In this document: one piece after another, positions 11,306-24,700 of the stretch
How the letters are laid out: each line of letters opens with the position of its first letter
Numbering within the stretch: position 1 is the stretch's first letter
Source: Pseudeuparius sepicola
Lineage: Eukaryota > Arthropoda > Insecta > Coleoptera > Anthribidae
Reading direction: 5' to 3'
Length of the DNA: 64,000 bases
NCBI GenBank assembly: GCA_963920635.1
Contig: OY987298.1
Span: 131,387,735-131,451,734 of the forward strand
Program-made: the position numbers and the translations under genes
The notes under the pieces: model-generated
The model's database searches: none
Told to the model about the DNA's origin: nothing
Seen by the model: only the letters and a program-made list of their open reading frames with translations

Positions 11306-12132
11306 AATTTCTCCATCGGGACACTCTATTTGCTATTTTTTGGCAATGCAAAAGTTCAATCTTTGGCAAAAGAGGTTGAAATATACCTACCTATATAGTA
11401 CCTAGGTACCAACTAAGACAAAATCACAAGAGCAATTTAAATACCATTTATTGTAAAAATAAAAGTCCTCTTTTATAAATAAATATACAGTTTAAAACAT
11501 GAAACAATATGCCAAAATAAAAATACCCTCTGTTATAAAAAATAATACCTAAATAAAATATTTGAAAGATAATAATGAGAAAATGCCTACCTCTGTTTAA
11601 CTCGTACCTTTTCTGCCTATCCTTTTCAAAATGCCCACTATTTATCAAATTGAGTAGCAATCTTGCAGAAATGTCCTTGAAAGGATGTCTTCTCTTTGGA
11701 TACCGCTCGTAGTATAAATTGTTCGTTGCATCTGCATTTTCCCCGGATTATTATAAAACAGACTATCATATCCCATTTTTCATAACTTTCAAATTTTTGT
11801 ATAAATTGTATAAAGTTTATAAATTACACAAGAATAGAAAAATCTTTACACTGCTTTAACAGCTTAACTGAAAATTTGACAGGTATCAGTAAACATTTTT
11901 CCACGGTTGTTTCATTGTCTCACCGTCCGAAGCCTACTTGTTGAAATGGCGCGCTTCCAATTTTATACATGAAATCCTAAAAGTTATTAGTAATTGAAAA
12001 CTACTTATGTAAACCATTAAGTGTTATATATTTTTGGAATGGTAATTTTTTGCTGTATTAAAAAATGCAAAAATATATAGGGCGTTCCATTTAAAAAATA
12101 TTTTTTTTCATCGGTATCTCTTAAACCATTGA

Positions 12133-12575
12133 TAATCCATTTTTAGTAAATTTTGCTTCATCTGTCCAAATAATATTATTCAAAAAATGATTCATCCTCT
12201 TGAAACTTCGTCAGAATAAATTCTGCAAAATTCACTCGTTTATGGAAGTCGATGGGTTTCAACTGTTGAACCATTGAAAATGAAAACGGGTGAAACTTAT
12301 GTTGCTCTGTTAATTGAACATCATGATATTCCTGACTCTACAGAACACTGTCTTATAGATTTATTTGGATATTCCACGAAGAATCCCAAAACGTCAATTT
12401 CATTATCTGTGTTGTTTACAAGTGGCTTATTATTTTGTATTGTTGCCTTGACGGCACGGAAATTTTTGAAGCTTCGCATTATTCGCTTAACAGTGTTTGA
12501 TAATGGTTCCGGTTTTTCCGGATATCGAGCAGCAAATGTATTACAAGTTCTTGATATAACTGTTGCATTCTCCAT
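12133..12575 (-). pseudogene. mariner/Tc-like transposase, broken
   Basis: Minus-strand reading gives an N-terminal helix-turn-helix region with TFAARYPEKPEPLSNTVKRI, then NKSIRQCSVESGIS, and after a small frame change HKFHPFSF and LKPIDFHKRVNF. Past another frame change near 12178 comes WTDEAKFTKNG at 12169-12137, the usual context of the second catalytic aspartate of mariner-type DDE transposases. The order of motifs matches this transposase group, which has an extra N-terminal region before the catalytic core. The C-terminal third and the last acidic residue are missing, so the copy is dead. Confidence 0.75.
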
Positions 12576-13736
12576 AAATAATAAATAAATTTAAATAGTC
12601 TTCGTTTGTGTAATTTAACCGTGCGAGCATTGTTTACAATAATTTTAAACTAAATTACATTTCTTCATTCTCTGACAATCGTATAATCAGCCATGTTCAA
12701 CTAGATTTATCAAACTTAAAAAAACGCCCCCTTGATGAAGAAGTGGAAAATTAGTTTTTTGTAAATAAATCGAAAATGATAACATTTAGGTATATAGGGA
12801 ACCAAACACAAACTTGCCCTAATTTTTTGTGCTGAATACGGCTACTACAAATAAAATGGGGGTTTCCATTTGAAAATTTTTAGTTTTTGGCATTTTTTAA
12901 ATTAATTGTTGAATAATTTTTTGTGAGCACCCTGTACAAGATCGGAAACTTTCTTTATGGTATTTCTCTGCAACAAGCCTTTGACTACAAAATGCCAAGA
13001 GCACGTTACGAAATATGTAGCCGTTATGAAGAAACTGTCAATTAAGTACGGGTCTGCATCTGTCATTTTTTCTCTAAAATGGCAAATATCTCAAAGACGG
13101 TTGAATTTAGGTATAGGACATGATACATGAAATGTACCTAGAATTTTCCGTAGAATCCAAAAATGCAATAAAATATAGGGTGTTCCATTTAAAATAACGA
13201 AGTTGTCATCGACTTCAGGTATAACCGGAAGTGAGGTCATTTGATGGGTTCGACCAGGGCGACTGCGAGTGCATGCAGGTCTGCGGGCTGCAGCGCTGCC
13301 AACCTTGAAGTTACACATTACCGTATTTTGGGGTTATATCTGGTTTGCATGACTGCCATCTTGTATTTAAGAGAGAAATTAAGTGCTTTGTCTTTGGGAC
13401 ACAAACAGAAATAATTATAAATAAGTACAAAAAACGAGATCTATCAATCAGTGCAAATATTTATTAAAACTTAAATTTGTCTTTCCAGTTTGCAAATAAC
13501 ATTCAATAAAATAAATAATATTTAAACAATATTATACATTTATCCTGTATAATTACCGTACAATTGCGTACGGTAGCCGTAGCCACGTTCGGACCGTAGA
13601 CCGTATTTGGGTTTAAATACCGCACCACTGGCGCTGGCGGGCTGGGAACGACCGAACGTGGCGGTTACCGGTTACCCCGCTTGGCTTTTCTCCCCCACTT
13701 CCCTCTTTGCGCATGCGTATACGTATGAAAAGCACC

Positions 13737-13827
13737 AAAATGCCCCGAAATGCCCCGAAATGCACCGAAATGCCCCGAAATGCTCCGAAATGCACCGAAA
13801 TGCCCCGAAATGCACCGAAATGCCTCT
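13737..13827. repeat. CCGAAATGC minisatellite, right array
   Basis: Eight consecutive copies of an 11-bp unit with the variable position C/A/T before the final C (CCGAAATGCCC, CCGAAATGCAC, CCGAAATGCTC). It lies 38 bases inside the right end of the 11168-13865 transposon. The protein-like frames through it are translation of the repeat. Confidence 0.95.
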
Positions 13828-13873
13828 GACTTGTACACTAAAATGCCCCAATGATTTCCCCCTCGGGAGAAGT

Positions 13874-16189
13874 GAATATAAACGAATTATGCCAAGCCGA
13901 TTTTTGATATTAAAAAATTCAAAAACACAACAAACTTCAATTATTTTGTGTTTGGGGCAAGTATAAACCATTTTATATATTAATTGTTGCCTTAAGAACG
14001 CATAAACCTTTAAATTATGTATGTGTCCTCACAACTGCAGAGGGTGCGTCTGAAATAGTGCACATCCTTTTAGGGATGTTCAAATTTGGTATATTATGAC
14101 TTTTGGGTTCTGCCTGATGAACCCTGTGTGTGGTGTCAGATTTTAAATATAAAAATAGCTAAATGGTTTTATTGAAAATTGAGGGTATAAAAAAATCGTA
14201 GCGGGCCCTAGATTTGCATTTTCCCAACGGTAGAAACGCTAAAAGAAACGTTTTTTAACACATTTCAAACAAAAAAGTTCAGAAGCATATCTCCAAAAAA
14301 GATTTTATTAATTGGCATACTTAGGTATAAGGATTGCCAAAACGTTTGAAAAAAAAAAAACATTTAAAAATAAAAAAAATCAGTTAAATATAGTAGGTAG
14401 TAGTTTTTGCTGAACCTTGATAATAATGTGGACACTTTAAAAAACGGAATAAGGGATACAATAATTGCAAATATTCCTCTACACGAAATACAAAATGTGT
14501 ATAGAGAATTTACTAGAAGAGTTGACATTTGTGCAGAAATCGGAGGCAATAAATTTGAGTGAAATTTATTTTTGTAAATTTTAATAACATTATTGCATGC
14601 TTAAGTAAATATTCCATATTGTTAGCAATAAATTGACGTAATAGCATTGAAGAAATTGATTATTGTATAAATTCTGCAAATATTCTAATAAAGCGGCACA
14701 AACAAATTACCTGCCTGCCTTGTTAAAAAAAAAACATAAATTGCTAAAACCTCAAATTTGTAACCCCCTGTGGATTGGAAATGACATCCTTGATAATATT
14801 TTTCGATATTGTCAAAAACAACGGTCCTTACTCTTGGCGACTAACAAAATTTTTCTAAATTTTTCGAAATATTGAACACCCTGAATAAAAAATCAAAAAT
14901 ATTTTAACAGTTTTGGGCGTTTTGGAACAAGCAAAAATGTTTATAAAGAGTGACTTTTTGTCGTAAACCCACGAATAAAAAACTTTTCGCTCTTCCGGAC
15001 ATCAGAGCGGGACACGCTGTATAATATGTATAAAAAAAAACAAAAATGCCTAATTTCATCAGGTGGCGTTCGAGAATTAATGCACTGGTTGTATAAAACT
15101 TCATGTACCTACAGGACAAATCAAAAACAACTGATATGTTATTTACATACAGGATGCGTTAAATCATGAAAAAGTCAAAAGGACCCGTAATTTCATCGCG
15201 TTACGTCACAGATTTTTTCACAAATAGGTGCTTAGATGCAGGGTGGACAACAAAAGTACATACAATGACAAAAACAAAAAGGCCTCATTTCATCACAAGG
15301 CCACGCAGATTTATTATACTAAGTGTCTCAAAATTCACGTACCTATACAGGGTAAATCAAAAACAACTGATATGTCAAAAAATTATATACAGGATGCGTT
15401 AAATCATGGGAAAGTCACACAAGTAACTTTTTTATTTTTTGACATACGGTGAAAAGTTCAAACTGAAAATTGTTTGCAAGAACCAAACTTCATGAAGTTT
15501 TATGGTCGTGTGTTACAAAAAAGAAGAAGCATGGACTGGACTACACTCTATATGACGGATTCCGCATATAATGAGATATAATTATACAATACAATAATTG
15601 TATAATGTTGGATTTATTTGAGAAATTATTGTAAACGTGAATTAGAAACAGAGAATTTTTTGGTTATACTCTCACATTTAGGTGTGCACAGAAAACTTCA
15701 GTTCGTTTATCATGTATGTACCTACATAAAAACAGTAACGTTTAAAATGTTTAAAAATTTGGGAATGACGTTTACCTACATGGTTACAAAATGAAAAACT
15801 TTACATTTTCCTTTTTATAAAGTCGTTGGCCGAGTTTCGTGTTTAAATCTTGTGGACAAGGCAAGCATGCTTGACAAGGGGGAGATGATTTAATAATTTG
15901 CACGGTTAATTTTAATTAAAATATTAGTTTTTTGAGATGACAAGTTGAAAAATGCATAAAAATTTAAGGTGTCCCACTGCATTTTTAATTAAATTTTGCC
16001 ATTTCTTTCAATTCGACAAATCTAGTAATCTGTCAATTGAACATATTTCTATACTTACCTACCTGTCAGATTAATTTAAAATGTTGTTGCTGGAGCTATA
16101 GTTACTAGCTACAGTTTGTCGTGTTTTAGAAACACGAATACTGTGGTACTTTTTGTGATCTTTATCAAATATAATAAAAGATAACAATA
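13874..16189. repeat. OR1 3' flanking block, duplicated at 32020-41640
   Basis: From 13926 the sequence (AACTTCAATTATTTT) matches the OR2 downstream region in pieces: 32012-32045, 34008-34131, 35392-35535, 37403-37560 and 41030-41640. The gaps between these pieces in the OR2 copy are its extra insertions. Two direct repeats of about 70 bp (15110-15180 and 15345-15415, ACAACTGATATGT...GCGTTAAATCATG) lie inside. No gene was recognised. Confidence 0.7.
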
Positions 16190-19100
16190 ACTTCATATTG
16201 GCGTGAACTCTAAAGGCGGGCAAATAATCTGTCAAAGCAGGAATAATTCCTTTACTCATTGATGGAACTTATCTAGGTACATTATATCAATTATATCATG
16301 CATATGTATTGGAAAAGCTCCCAGAAGAAACCTGGACTTTAAAATGGTTCGACCGTAATCAACTTAACTATGCATATAGAGTGCAAACTACAAAAATAAA
16401 GTTAAAAAATATCTTTAAGTAAATTTGGAAAATCGAAATAAAAATCAAAAATTAACTTCAGGTCAAAATAAGTTGCAGAGGTTTTCTAGTAATAGGCATT
16501 TCCTTACTTTGGGAAAAAAATCCCAATTCTGTGTTGCGGCGATCACGTATTGAGTGGATAACACTGCATTGCTGTTCCTATAAACATGACCTAAAAATGC
16601 CTGCTAAGAGGGCAATAGCCCTCGAAATCATTTCCCAAATTTCAGAATGTTACCTTTATTCGTTCTGGAAAAAACCGCGTTTGCCAAAGTGACCATTTTG
16701 GGGGTTACAGCCCCCTCAGGGGGGCACTTTTGAGGCCATGTTTATAGGAACTTTTTTTCATTTTTTGGTTAATTTCGTACCGATAGGTATGACAAACGTG
16801 AACCTACAAAGTGTACCTATATTACATCCGTCGCGCGTCGGCAAGCTAGGACAATTAGGATTAATCATCCTTACAGGTAAGTTGATTAATAAGTTAATTT
16901 TAATGTTTTGCAAAAAAAGATTTATCCCAGTACATCCTCGAATTCCCTTCAATTTTAAGTGCAAATTCATTTTTTGAATCACGACCTTATGTTAATTATG
17001 GTCTCCACGTAACACACTTTTTCCCTTTTCCGCTTGGATGGGCCATCCTGTACAAACTCTAAATAATCGGAACTTTTTTCTTACAAATATTTTGCAGTTA
17101 TGCGGAGAATTTACGAATCTGATAAAAAAATTTACTTCTCTAAACTATATAGGTACAGGGTGATTCATCCAAGAGGAACACCCCCCTTAACTTCTTTATT
17201 TTTCAAGTTAAAGAAAAAATTGTAGAGATTAAAGTTTTAAGGTTTTTCGTGAGCTTTTCCATGGTTTTATTGAAATTGACACAGGGTGTTCCGTAAAAGC
17301 TGAACAAACCAAGCTTATGTTTTTTTAGCAGAACACCCTGTATATTATTGCATTTTTGGAATCTACACTTCGTCCCGATTCCAACGACGTTTATATGTTA
17401 TATGATTTCTCCAGCCGTTTTTAAAATACAGGGCGTTCGAACTTCATTTATTTCATGTTTTCACATCCTGTATTTCTGAAACGAAAAGTTTGCGGAGAAA
17501 TTGAGTATAAGAAAAAATGATGAAAATGGTGCCTCTAAAACGTTCATAGTCATTTTGAACCCACTCCGAATCAAGGTTCATATTTCCATATTTTGCCCTG
17601 GACTAGAAAAATATCAACCTTAACTTTTTTGTGTGGATGATTACAAAATGACTATTATCGTTTTAGGGGCATCATTTTCATCATTTTTTCTTATACTCAA
17701 AGGTTTCGTCTCTGAGATACAGGATGTGAAAACATGAAAATATGAAGTTCGTAAAAACGGCTGGAGAAATCATATAACATATATATGTCGTTGGAATCGG
17801 GACGAAGTGTAGATTCCAAAAATGCAATAATATACAGGGTGTTCTGCTAAAAAAAAACATAAGCTTGGTTTGTTCAGCTTTTACGGAACACCCTGTGTCA
17901 ATTTCAATAAAACCATGGAAAAGCTCACGAAAAACCTTAAAACTTTTATCTCTGCAATTTTTTCTTTAACTTGAAAAATAAAGAAGTTAAGGGAGGTGTT
18001 CCTCTTGGATGGATCACCCTGTACATATAGGGTAATTCCAAAACCGTCAAAATGTGACCATTGAAGCCCATATGGCTTATACAAATGTTTAAGAGATATT
18101 ATTAATAATACTTATTCTTTTTTTTAATTGAATTACGGCTATCTTTACCACAATGCTGAACTGAAATTTGCCACTGATGTGTTTTTTGGAATAGAGAATC
18201 ACCCCTTGTACTGTTTTTGGGTTGTGCTTTAGGCGTTACCTACTTTTTTTGTGGTTATCCACTTTTATGGTCATGCTGGGTTATAATGTTAGTGCATTTT
18301 TTCATTCTGCAGCAAAAGCGCATCTACTCTTGTTTCATAGTGATAAAATCAACTGTTTGCCTTGAAATCGGCAAAATGTGCCCCAAAACATCTGTTAAGT
18401 CAGAAATTTGAAAAATAAACTAAGTCCTACCTATTTCAAATGTCCCAGATTAATTATTGTCCCATTTAAAGTGAAAAAAAAAATCCACTGAACAATACAA
18501 TGCTAAAAATTGTTTACTTTCAAATCAAAATGGAACGGATTGACTTCGACAAAATTTGGACACCCTATTTCAAGAAAACCCACGGTGTTTTGCCACATGC
18601 CCCTTTGGAATTTTTTTCCTCGTTTTGAATGTAAAATTAATTTTCGAAATTTTGAAAGAAGTATGCGTAAATTTTATTTTTCGAATTTTAGAGTTAAAGT
18701 CTGTTTTGGGACACATTTTGTCGAATTCAATGCAAACAGTTGATTTTATCGTTATAAAACAAGAGTATCCCGGCAAAATTTTTATTGACGACTTTTGCAC
18801 ACCAGACGGCGTATCGCTTATCTTGAATCCCCAATAAGTAGGTACAAGAAAAAACCTAATGAAATATTAATTTTCTTGTGAATTTCTCGATTACTGTTTA
18901 AATAATAAGTGACCTGGCTGGCATTTGGTAAAAAAATCCAGTTTCTGCCCCCCCCCCCCTTGGTGACGCCCTTGTATAGTACCCTTTTGGTGAATAATAA
19001 AAAGGTGCACTAAAATTATTATAACCCAGCAAGACTAAAATATAACTTAAAAAAAAGTACAAAGTAAAAGCATGATCCAAAAAGAGCGCAAGTGGCGATA

Positions 19101-19198
19101 CGTACTTAGAATTTAACACCTTCACTGGTTCTCCACCACAAATTTCGCCAAATTTCAGTTCAGCAGTTCAGCATATTGAACCCAATTGCCATATTTTG
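16190..19198. repeat. Dispersed repeat block, copy 1 (copy 2 at 58690-60740)
   Basis: Long collinear similarity to 58690-60740: TATTGGCGTGAAC near 16197 and 58708, AAGTTGCAGAGGTTTTCTAGTA, AAAACCGCGTTTGCC, and so on to GAACCCAAT near 19177 and 60718. Copy 1 carries an 866-bp foldback (17156-18021) missing from copy 2. Its right side continues into 28129-28330 once the 8.9-kb insertion is removed. A C-run at 18949-18958 is a probable unmatched transposon end. No gene was recognised. Confidence 0.85.
17156..18021. mobile_element. Foldback MITE, TA target, empty site known
   Basis: Terminal repeats CAGGGTGATTCATCCAAGAG and the near complement, flanked by TA at 17154-17155 and 18022-18023. The two arms pair almost over the whole 866 bp. 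The empty site is at 59693-59694 in copy 2 of the surrounding repeat. TA duplication and CAGGGTG ends suit a Tc1/mariner-type non-autonomous element. Confidence 0.88.
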
Positions 19199-19639
19199 AT
19201 CTTAGGCCAGGAAACGAATACCAAAAAATCCCCTAATTCGGAAATAAATAGTGCTCAACGAATTATTATTTTAAGTTGTAGGGTTGACGCCTAGGAGTAA
19301 CATACCAACAGTCCCCAGCCGTGGACCTTATGCATTAGGAGTTAGGGGGGTGGAAAGGGCCGTTTTTAAGGTTTTTCGCTATTATACCGGAAACTAAGCG
19401 TCCTAGCGAAAAGGTTATTGTATACGAAATGAAAGTAAATTGAATTTTATAACAAAAAGGTCCTAGTTATTTTTTCGCTAGGAGCAGTCCGCAGTAGGGT
19501 GAAGCGTAAACAATAAAAAAAAATTTTTTCGGAAATTAAATTCGCACTAGTGTAAAAAAGTTGCGTTTAGTGATAAGTTACTTATATGTGTATTACTTTT
19601 TGAAACCAAAAAATATCTTCAGGGTCCGTCCAGCCCTTA

Positions 19640-22571
19640 AGAGGCTACGATACTTATGAAATCCGCCTGAAGTGCCCGACTCAATTCAGGACAAACGTCG
19701 CTCGATTAGATATGCCTATCCTTTTCCTTCCTCTAGTCCCCACGACTCCCCACTCCAGCCTGCCCCTTCATAGTGCTACGATTGAGGGGCAGCCGGCCGT
19801 AGTTACTACAGTGAGAAAAATCTGTCACTTTGTTTATTATTTCTCAAACTCAAGCAGAAGCTTTTTTGTAACTAACAATAATCAATTCAATGACAATTGA
19901 TATTGAATTCTTATGAATAATTTATATGTAATATTTTATTTCCATAAATAGCATGTTCTGGAATTGATTCTATAATACTTCTTTTCTAAGCACACTCTTT
20001 TGCCAGAACAACATAACATAACCTTTCATGGTGTTGAATTGAATAGGGGTACATTTAACTGTTCATTATACTGAAATTACAACTACTGCCACTGAATTTT
20101 TGCTGGATTTGTAATATTATTGCCTAAATAATAAGCAAATGATGTGTAAAATGCAAATCAAGTTGCTAGTGTAGCAACTTATAATTGACAAAACAGAAAT
20201 GTTGCAGATGAGATCAATAAATTAATAACATTTAATTTTAGTGGATACAAGTTCTAGTAACCCCCAGTTTGTTAATAGCCATTCACTTGCACAGTGTTCA
20301 TTATGACTACGAACGATAAAAAATGTAGGGTTGATTCAAAACCTTTGCGATCATTAATTTGCTGATTTTGGTAAATTACTCAGTCAAGGTCACAGCTTTT
20401 TTTACTAACGTGTTTGTAATAGGATATTAGTTCAGTCGAGTAAAAAGTACTTGATTCAATCTAACTTGTATTTGACATGAATTCTAATATGAAAATTTCT
20501 TGAATACCATAAAAATTGTGTTGTTTTTTCCGTTGCTTCTGGGGTACTCTTAGATAGTTTGGAGTAGTCTGAGGGTGAGAATTATTATTATTTAAATAAA
20601 ATAAATTTAATTGTTTAAATAAAACATGAGAATTTTAAAACCGAGGTTATGCTTTCATTGTAGTATGCCAATTTTAGTATCGAAGTGACAATACGTCTTC
20701 GTAACGGAAATTTAAACTATTTTAAACTTATTGGTTCATCTGCAATTACTTCAAAAGTATAGATTAGATTAGAAAAGTGACTATATACACGAACTCACTA
20801 AAATCACAACAGTCTTTTTTTCCTGTGTAGATAATATGAAATAATAGGTGCCGGCCGCCGCCGACGGGTCACACGAGTCTCGCCGATGCCGACGAAGAAG
20901 CGCGAATATGTAAATTTAAAAAACGGCGGTGGCCTGTTTGCTTTATTGCAAAAATGATATTTTTTGGGAGTTATAGAGGGTTCACTTTTCGTTGGCAACA
21001 CACTGCATATAGCTTTTTGGCGTCGAAGCAATTTTACTATTATTTTTCATATCAGCAAAGGTGCATAGGTACTATGAAGAGTTCGTGTATAAAAAACTTC
21101 TGTAATTGCTCAATTATAAAACCCAAATTAACGATTCGATTACCGAATTCTTCTTGAACCACGTTAGGGTCAGTTGAACATCTATCAATGTTTGATTGGA
21201 TAATTATTGTTCTGCATAATAGTGTTGTTAAGACTAAAAAAGTGCGTTTAAATTCTACTTCTATTAAATGTTTTATATACCTAGTATTCCATATTAATAT
21301 TTGTGTAATAATAAATAAATCTAACTGAAAACTTTCTACACTGTAAGAGCAGCGTCCAGAGATTTTCTAGACTTTGGTAAGAGTTCCCTTTAGAGGGATT
21401 AGAGGGAATAGGCCATAGGTATAATATTATATCACAACTATGATTTGTTTATTTAAAAACAGTAAGCGGTTTCGTTAATCTATAAAATTACATCATCAAG
21501 GACTACAATATAAGATTTAAAAAAGTAAATAAATAAAGGATAATCACTTATAGTCCAAGAGCTTGCAGGAAATTTGAAGGAGATACTTGAAAAAAGATTT
21601 TAATTATGTAAATGTTTTTAATTGTTTCAACTTTGACTTGTGGCTGAATGTATATATATCCAATATATAATGGCTATGTAAGTAAAGGTTCTTTATTTAT
21701 TTATACATATACCTACTACCTGCCCTGAGGATGTAGGTAAATTTATAGAGTTGCGAAACCGGTCCAAAGTAATAGTTTTGAGGTAATAGGAGCTATTAAT
21801 TTCTAATCCCTTGTAAATGTTTCATTCAAAGCCCTGTTTTTCCCAGAAACTTTGTTTCTCAAACCCTATGCACCATGCACCTGCACTTATACCTAAATCC
21901 GAATAATAAGTGTGCAAAATGCAAAATATGTGTTAGTACTCCTATTGTTTTCACTGTGACTGTTGCGACATCATTATCAAACATTATAGGTATTCTTGCC
22001 CTGACTGCCGTTCAGTTTCGGAACCTTCTCACAAATCTGAATTATCGAACATCCTAGAAAATGTATTAAAATGTCATAAATTCGACAGACTGGAACAATA
22101 AAATGTACCCTCTATTTTTATTTTGCCTGATTTTCAACTCAAATCACTTTCGAACAATCTTCTAACGAAGAAGTTTCTAAAACTGACTGGATGTCAGAAT
22201 TATTATCGTTCCCTCTGGAAAGTATATAAATTACAATAATCGTATTACATAGGGTATTATTCGTTTTCAAAAAATGCTTCACATGACCCATTTATTTGAC
22301 AAAAATATTACTTGTACCTATCACATTTTTAAAGTAAAAATCAAGCGCACAATTTGGTCTAGAATTTAAATTTACTCTTTTTGCACGACCAGGCCATTTT
22401 CTGCCCTAGGGATTAAACCATTTTACACAAAAGCAAAAAGTACTTTGTGAATAATAATTATTTATTTATTACTCCTGGAGGAATAATAATAATGAGTATT
22501 ATTATATGCCAGTCGACATACATAATGTAATATTCTAACATTCAAAACAAGCGAAACACAAATAAGGGAGA
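19640..22571. other. Interior of the 8.9-kb element, left part
   Basis: No gene recognised. The segment at 19480-19650 (with GGGTCCGTCCAGCC) has a weak inverted partner at 24285-24470 (GGCTGGGCGGACCC), so a second, older inverted pair lies inside the outer ends. A short GC-rich patch (20850-20900) has no open frame of note. Confidence 0.4.
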
Positions 22572-22615
22572 CTGAGAGCACAGACCTATTAAGCTATATA
22601 GGTCTGTGCTGAGAG
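22572..22615. mobile_element. Micro-palindrome with 7-bp direct repeats (family 3)
   Basis: A 30-base hairpin at 22579-22608 (arms CACAGACCTAT, 8-base loop) lies between perfect 7-bp repeats CTGAGAG (22572-22578 and 22609-22615). The layout is that of a transposon copy with target duplication in which only the terminal inverted repeats remain. Confidence 0.7.
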
Positions 22616-23236
22616 TAATAAAATGAAAAATGAAACATCTGATATCTGATATTGAAAGTTCCCCTGACGTGGTTCCCGAGCCCGGTGAGGTAGGCCGAAG
22701 TAGGGGGAGTAGGGGAACCACGAGTTCCAGCGAACGCCCGCCCGCCCGTCTATCTCCGTACGTCTAATTCCTGCTCGGATGGCCAATTCACGGATCATTT
22801 TATTGCCGGGCAATGGGTTCGTAGTTTTCAAATCATAGCCAAACGAACAAACGTATCGACTTGAAAGTAGTCTTAAAATAATGTTATCGAATGCCTCAAT
22901 CGTCGTTGTGTCTTTCGAATTATTTTTGAGCGGCGGAAATACTCGAAATTCTTAACCGAATATAGTCGAATTTCGGGTATGTTTGGCATTTTTTTTTAAC
23001 AGTATCGCATTAGTCCTGCACAGTTCGTGATACACAACGACGATTCTTCATAGTTTTATCTTAGCCACAAAAAAAAATCAAGTGAAAATATTAAGAAATG
23101 CAAGTAGGAGATGTAAACTACGAAACCCTTGATGGGGGGTATCGTAGCGCCTTAAGGAATCGTAAAAGATAAAATATTTTGGCATTTTTTAATAATTAAA
23201 TTTACTACAAAAGAACAGAATTTTACTTGCCCCTAC
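22616..23236. other. Unassigned DNA with a GC-rich patch
   Basis: 22670-22770 is GC-rich (CCCGAGCCCGGTGAGG, CGCCCGCCCGCCCG) and forms an open frame on the minus strand without any recognised domain. The rest is AT-rich. No gene is supported. Confidence 0.4.
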
Positions 23237-24240
23237 CTACTATTGGTAAGTTCTAGAATATGAAAAACGCTGGTTAAAGTCCCAGACTAAAGAAAAAACA
23301 TCTAGAGGATTCGCCACATTACATTTGGTTCACATATTTAGCAGTTCTTCGCTTATGTTGATATATGAATCAAAACAACCCAGAGCTCATCACGAGGAGC
23401 TGACTGCTAATAGAGCTCCACCCTACACCAACCCTATATCTCCCCACCAATATTGGTGTCATTTTAGACCTTGTATTGTCTCTTTGTTTAAAATTTTGGT
23501 GTTATTTTCTGAGACTCAATTTTGGCACGAATGAATCCACCCCTCGTGTCTGACCACACACCGACAACGAAACTTCCGTCACAAGCTTGTTCCTTTCCAC
23601 TGATTGAGTGTGGCAAGGAAACCTCGGAATTTGTGGATATGTCCACTAGTCAGTAAGAAATTGCTGTTCCAATTTAGGAACTTTCTTGATTTTACTACAA
23701 GAAGACTCTCCGAAGTCTTTACATTTACAATACGACATATCAAATAGTGTTTCCTTACCTTGGCTCAAATGCTTTGGATTTTAATAAGCTCATTTGGTGA
23801 GAATTTTTTATTCCCATATTCCCATATACTACTTCTTATGATATAGTCTTTTAAATTTTTTACAATCTGCGCTGTATTAAGTGTTGGGATAGAAGCTCTA
23901 TCCCACTGATCCTGGGTTTTTTGTGAATAACTTTTTGAGAATCGTCAAAAATGAAGGTAGAATAGTAGGTTAATAAAACTTTTAGGTCCAAGTCCATTCC
24001 TTGTCCAAAGATGAAAAAAGCACTCGTTTTCCTAGTTTTTATATTACTTCCACCCCCACTTATTTTTATTGTGACCTCCCGCGAGTTATTTGTTAGACCA
24101 GGCAGCGGCGTCGTCTTGTATATAAAAAATTAATCCTAAAATGACAAACCATGTCGGCACGTTGCGGAACCTCTAGATGTCTTTTGTTTAGTCTGGGATT
24201 TTAACTAGCGCTTTTATATTCAAGAACTTACAAATAGTAG
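23237..24240. mobile_element. Inverted-repeat element, ~1 kb
   Basis: The left end CTACTATTGGTAAGTTCT and the following ~70 bases (CCCAGACTAAAG, ACATCTAGAGG) are inverted at 24240-24165 with moderate divergence. The duplication at the ends was not resolved. No coding capacity was recognised. Confidence 0.6.
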
Positions 24241-24700
24241 CTAATGTCAAATAAAAATTTGTTGTTTTTTGTAACAAATGTAATTGTTCAAAAACGCAAT
24301 TTTTTTATCTTGTACCATTCTTTAAAGGCTGGGCGGACCCTGAAGATATTTTCTGATTTAATAAATAAATCTATTTTGTTCAAACCTATTCTAAAACACA
24401 ACTTTGGATTACTAATGCGAACGTGATTTAGAAAAAAAAATCGCTCCACCCTAGTACGCAGTAGATACTTAAGGGTGTCAGATTCTCTGAAAATGCGAAA
24501 AATATAAAAAACCATGGTTTTGCCGTTTAAAGTTCATAAATATGCTTGTCTACATTAGCTAATATTTTGTATTGAGTGCTTAGACAAGAGTGTGTCACAT
24601 CTTTTTAAACTGCAAAGGACGAATTATTATTGTTTGCAGGTTCAGTAATGGCTATATGGAGATCAACAGCAGGAGCCAACTGCTTGGGGATGGATGAGGG

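Larger units (their letters stand above)
11168..13865. mobile_element. 2.7-kb DNA transposon, 8-bp target duplication
   Basis: Inserted in the OR1 3' flank: the matching OR2 flank (31828-32045) lacks it. It is bounded by inverted repeats CGAGGGGGAAATC at 11168 and their complement ending at 13865, and by a perfect 8-bp duplication GGAGAAGT (11160-11167, 13866-13873). An 8-bp duplication suits hAT or P-type elements. Both ends carry arrays of an 11-bp unit CCGAAATGCMC plus CTTGTACACTAAAATGC as direct subterminal repeats. No hAT coding region is visible; the only coding relic inside is a mariner-like transposase (12133-12575) of a different family, presumably a nested insertion. Confidence 0.85.

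Noticed and set aside
12274..12588. 104-codon plus-strand open frame
   Set aside because: It is the antisense shadow of the minus-strand mariner-like transposase relic.
13607..13971. Cysteine/histidine-like repeated open frames on both strands
   Set aside because: Their regular pattern is the translated 11-bp minisatellite CCGAAATGCMC, not a zinc-finger protein.
17881..18084. Open frame with IFQVKEKIAEIKVLRFF
   Set aside because: Lies in the palindromic arms of a MITE with a known empty site.
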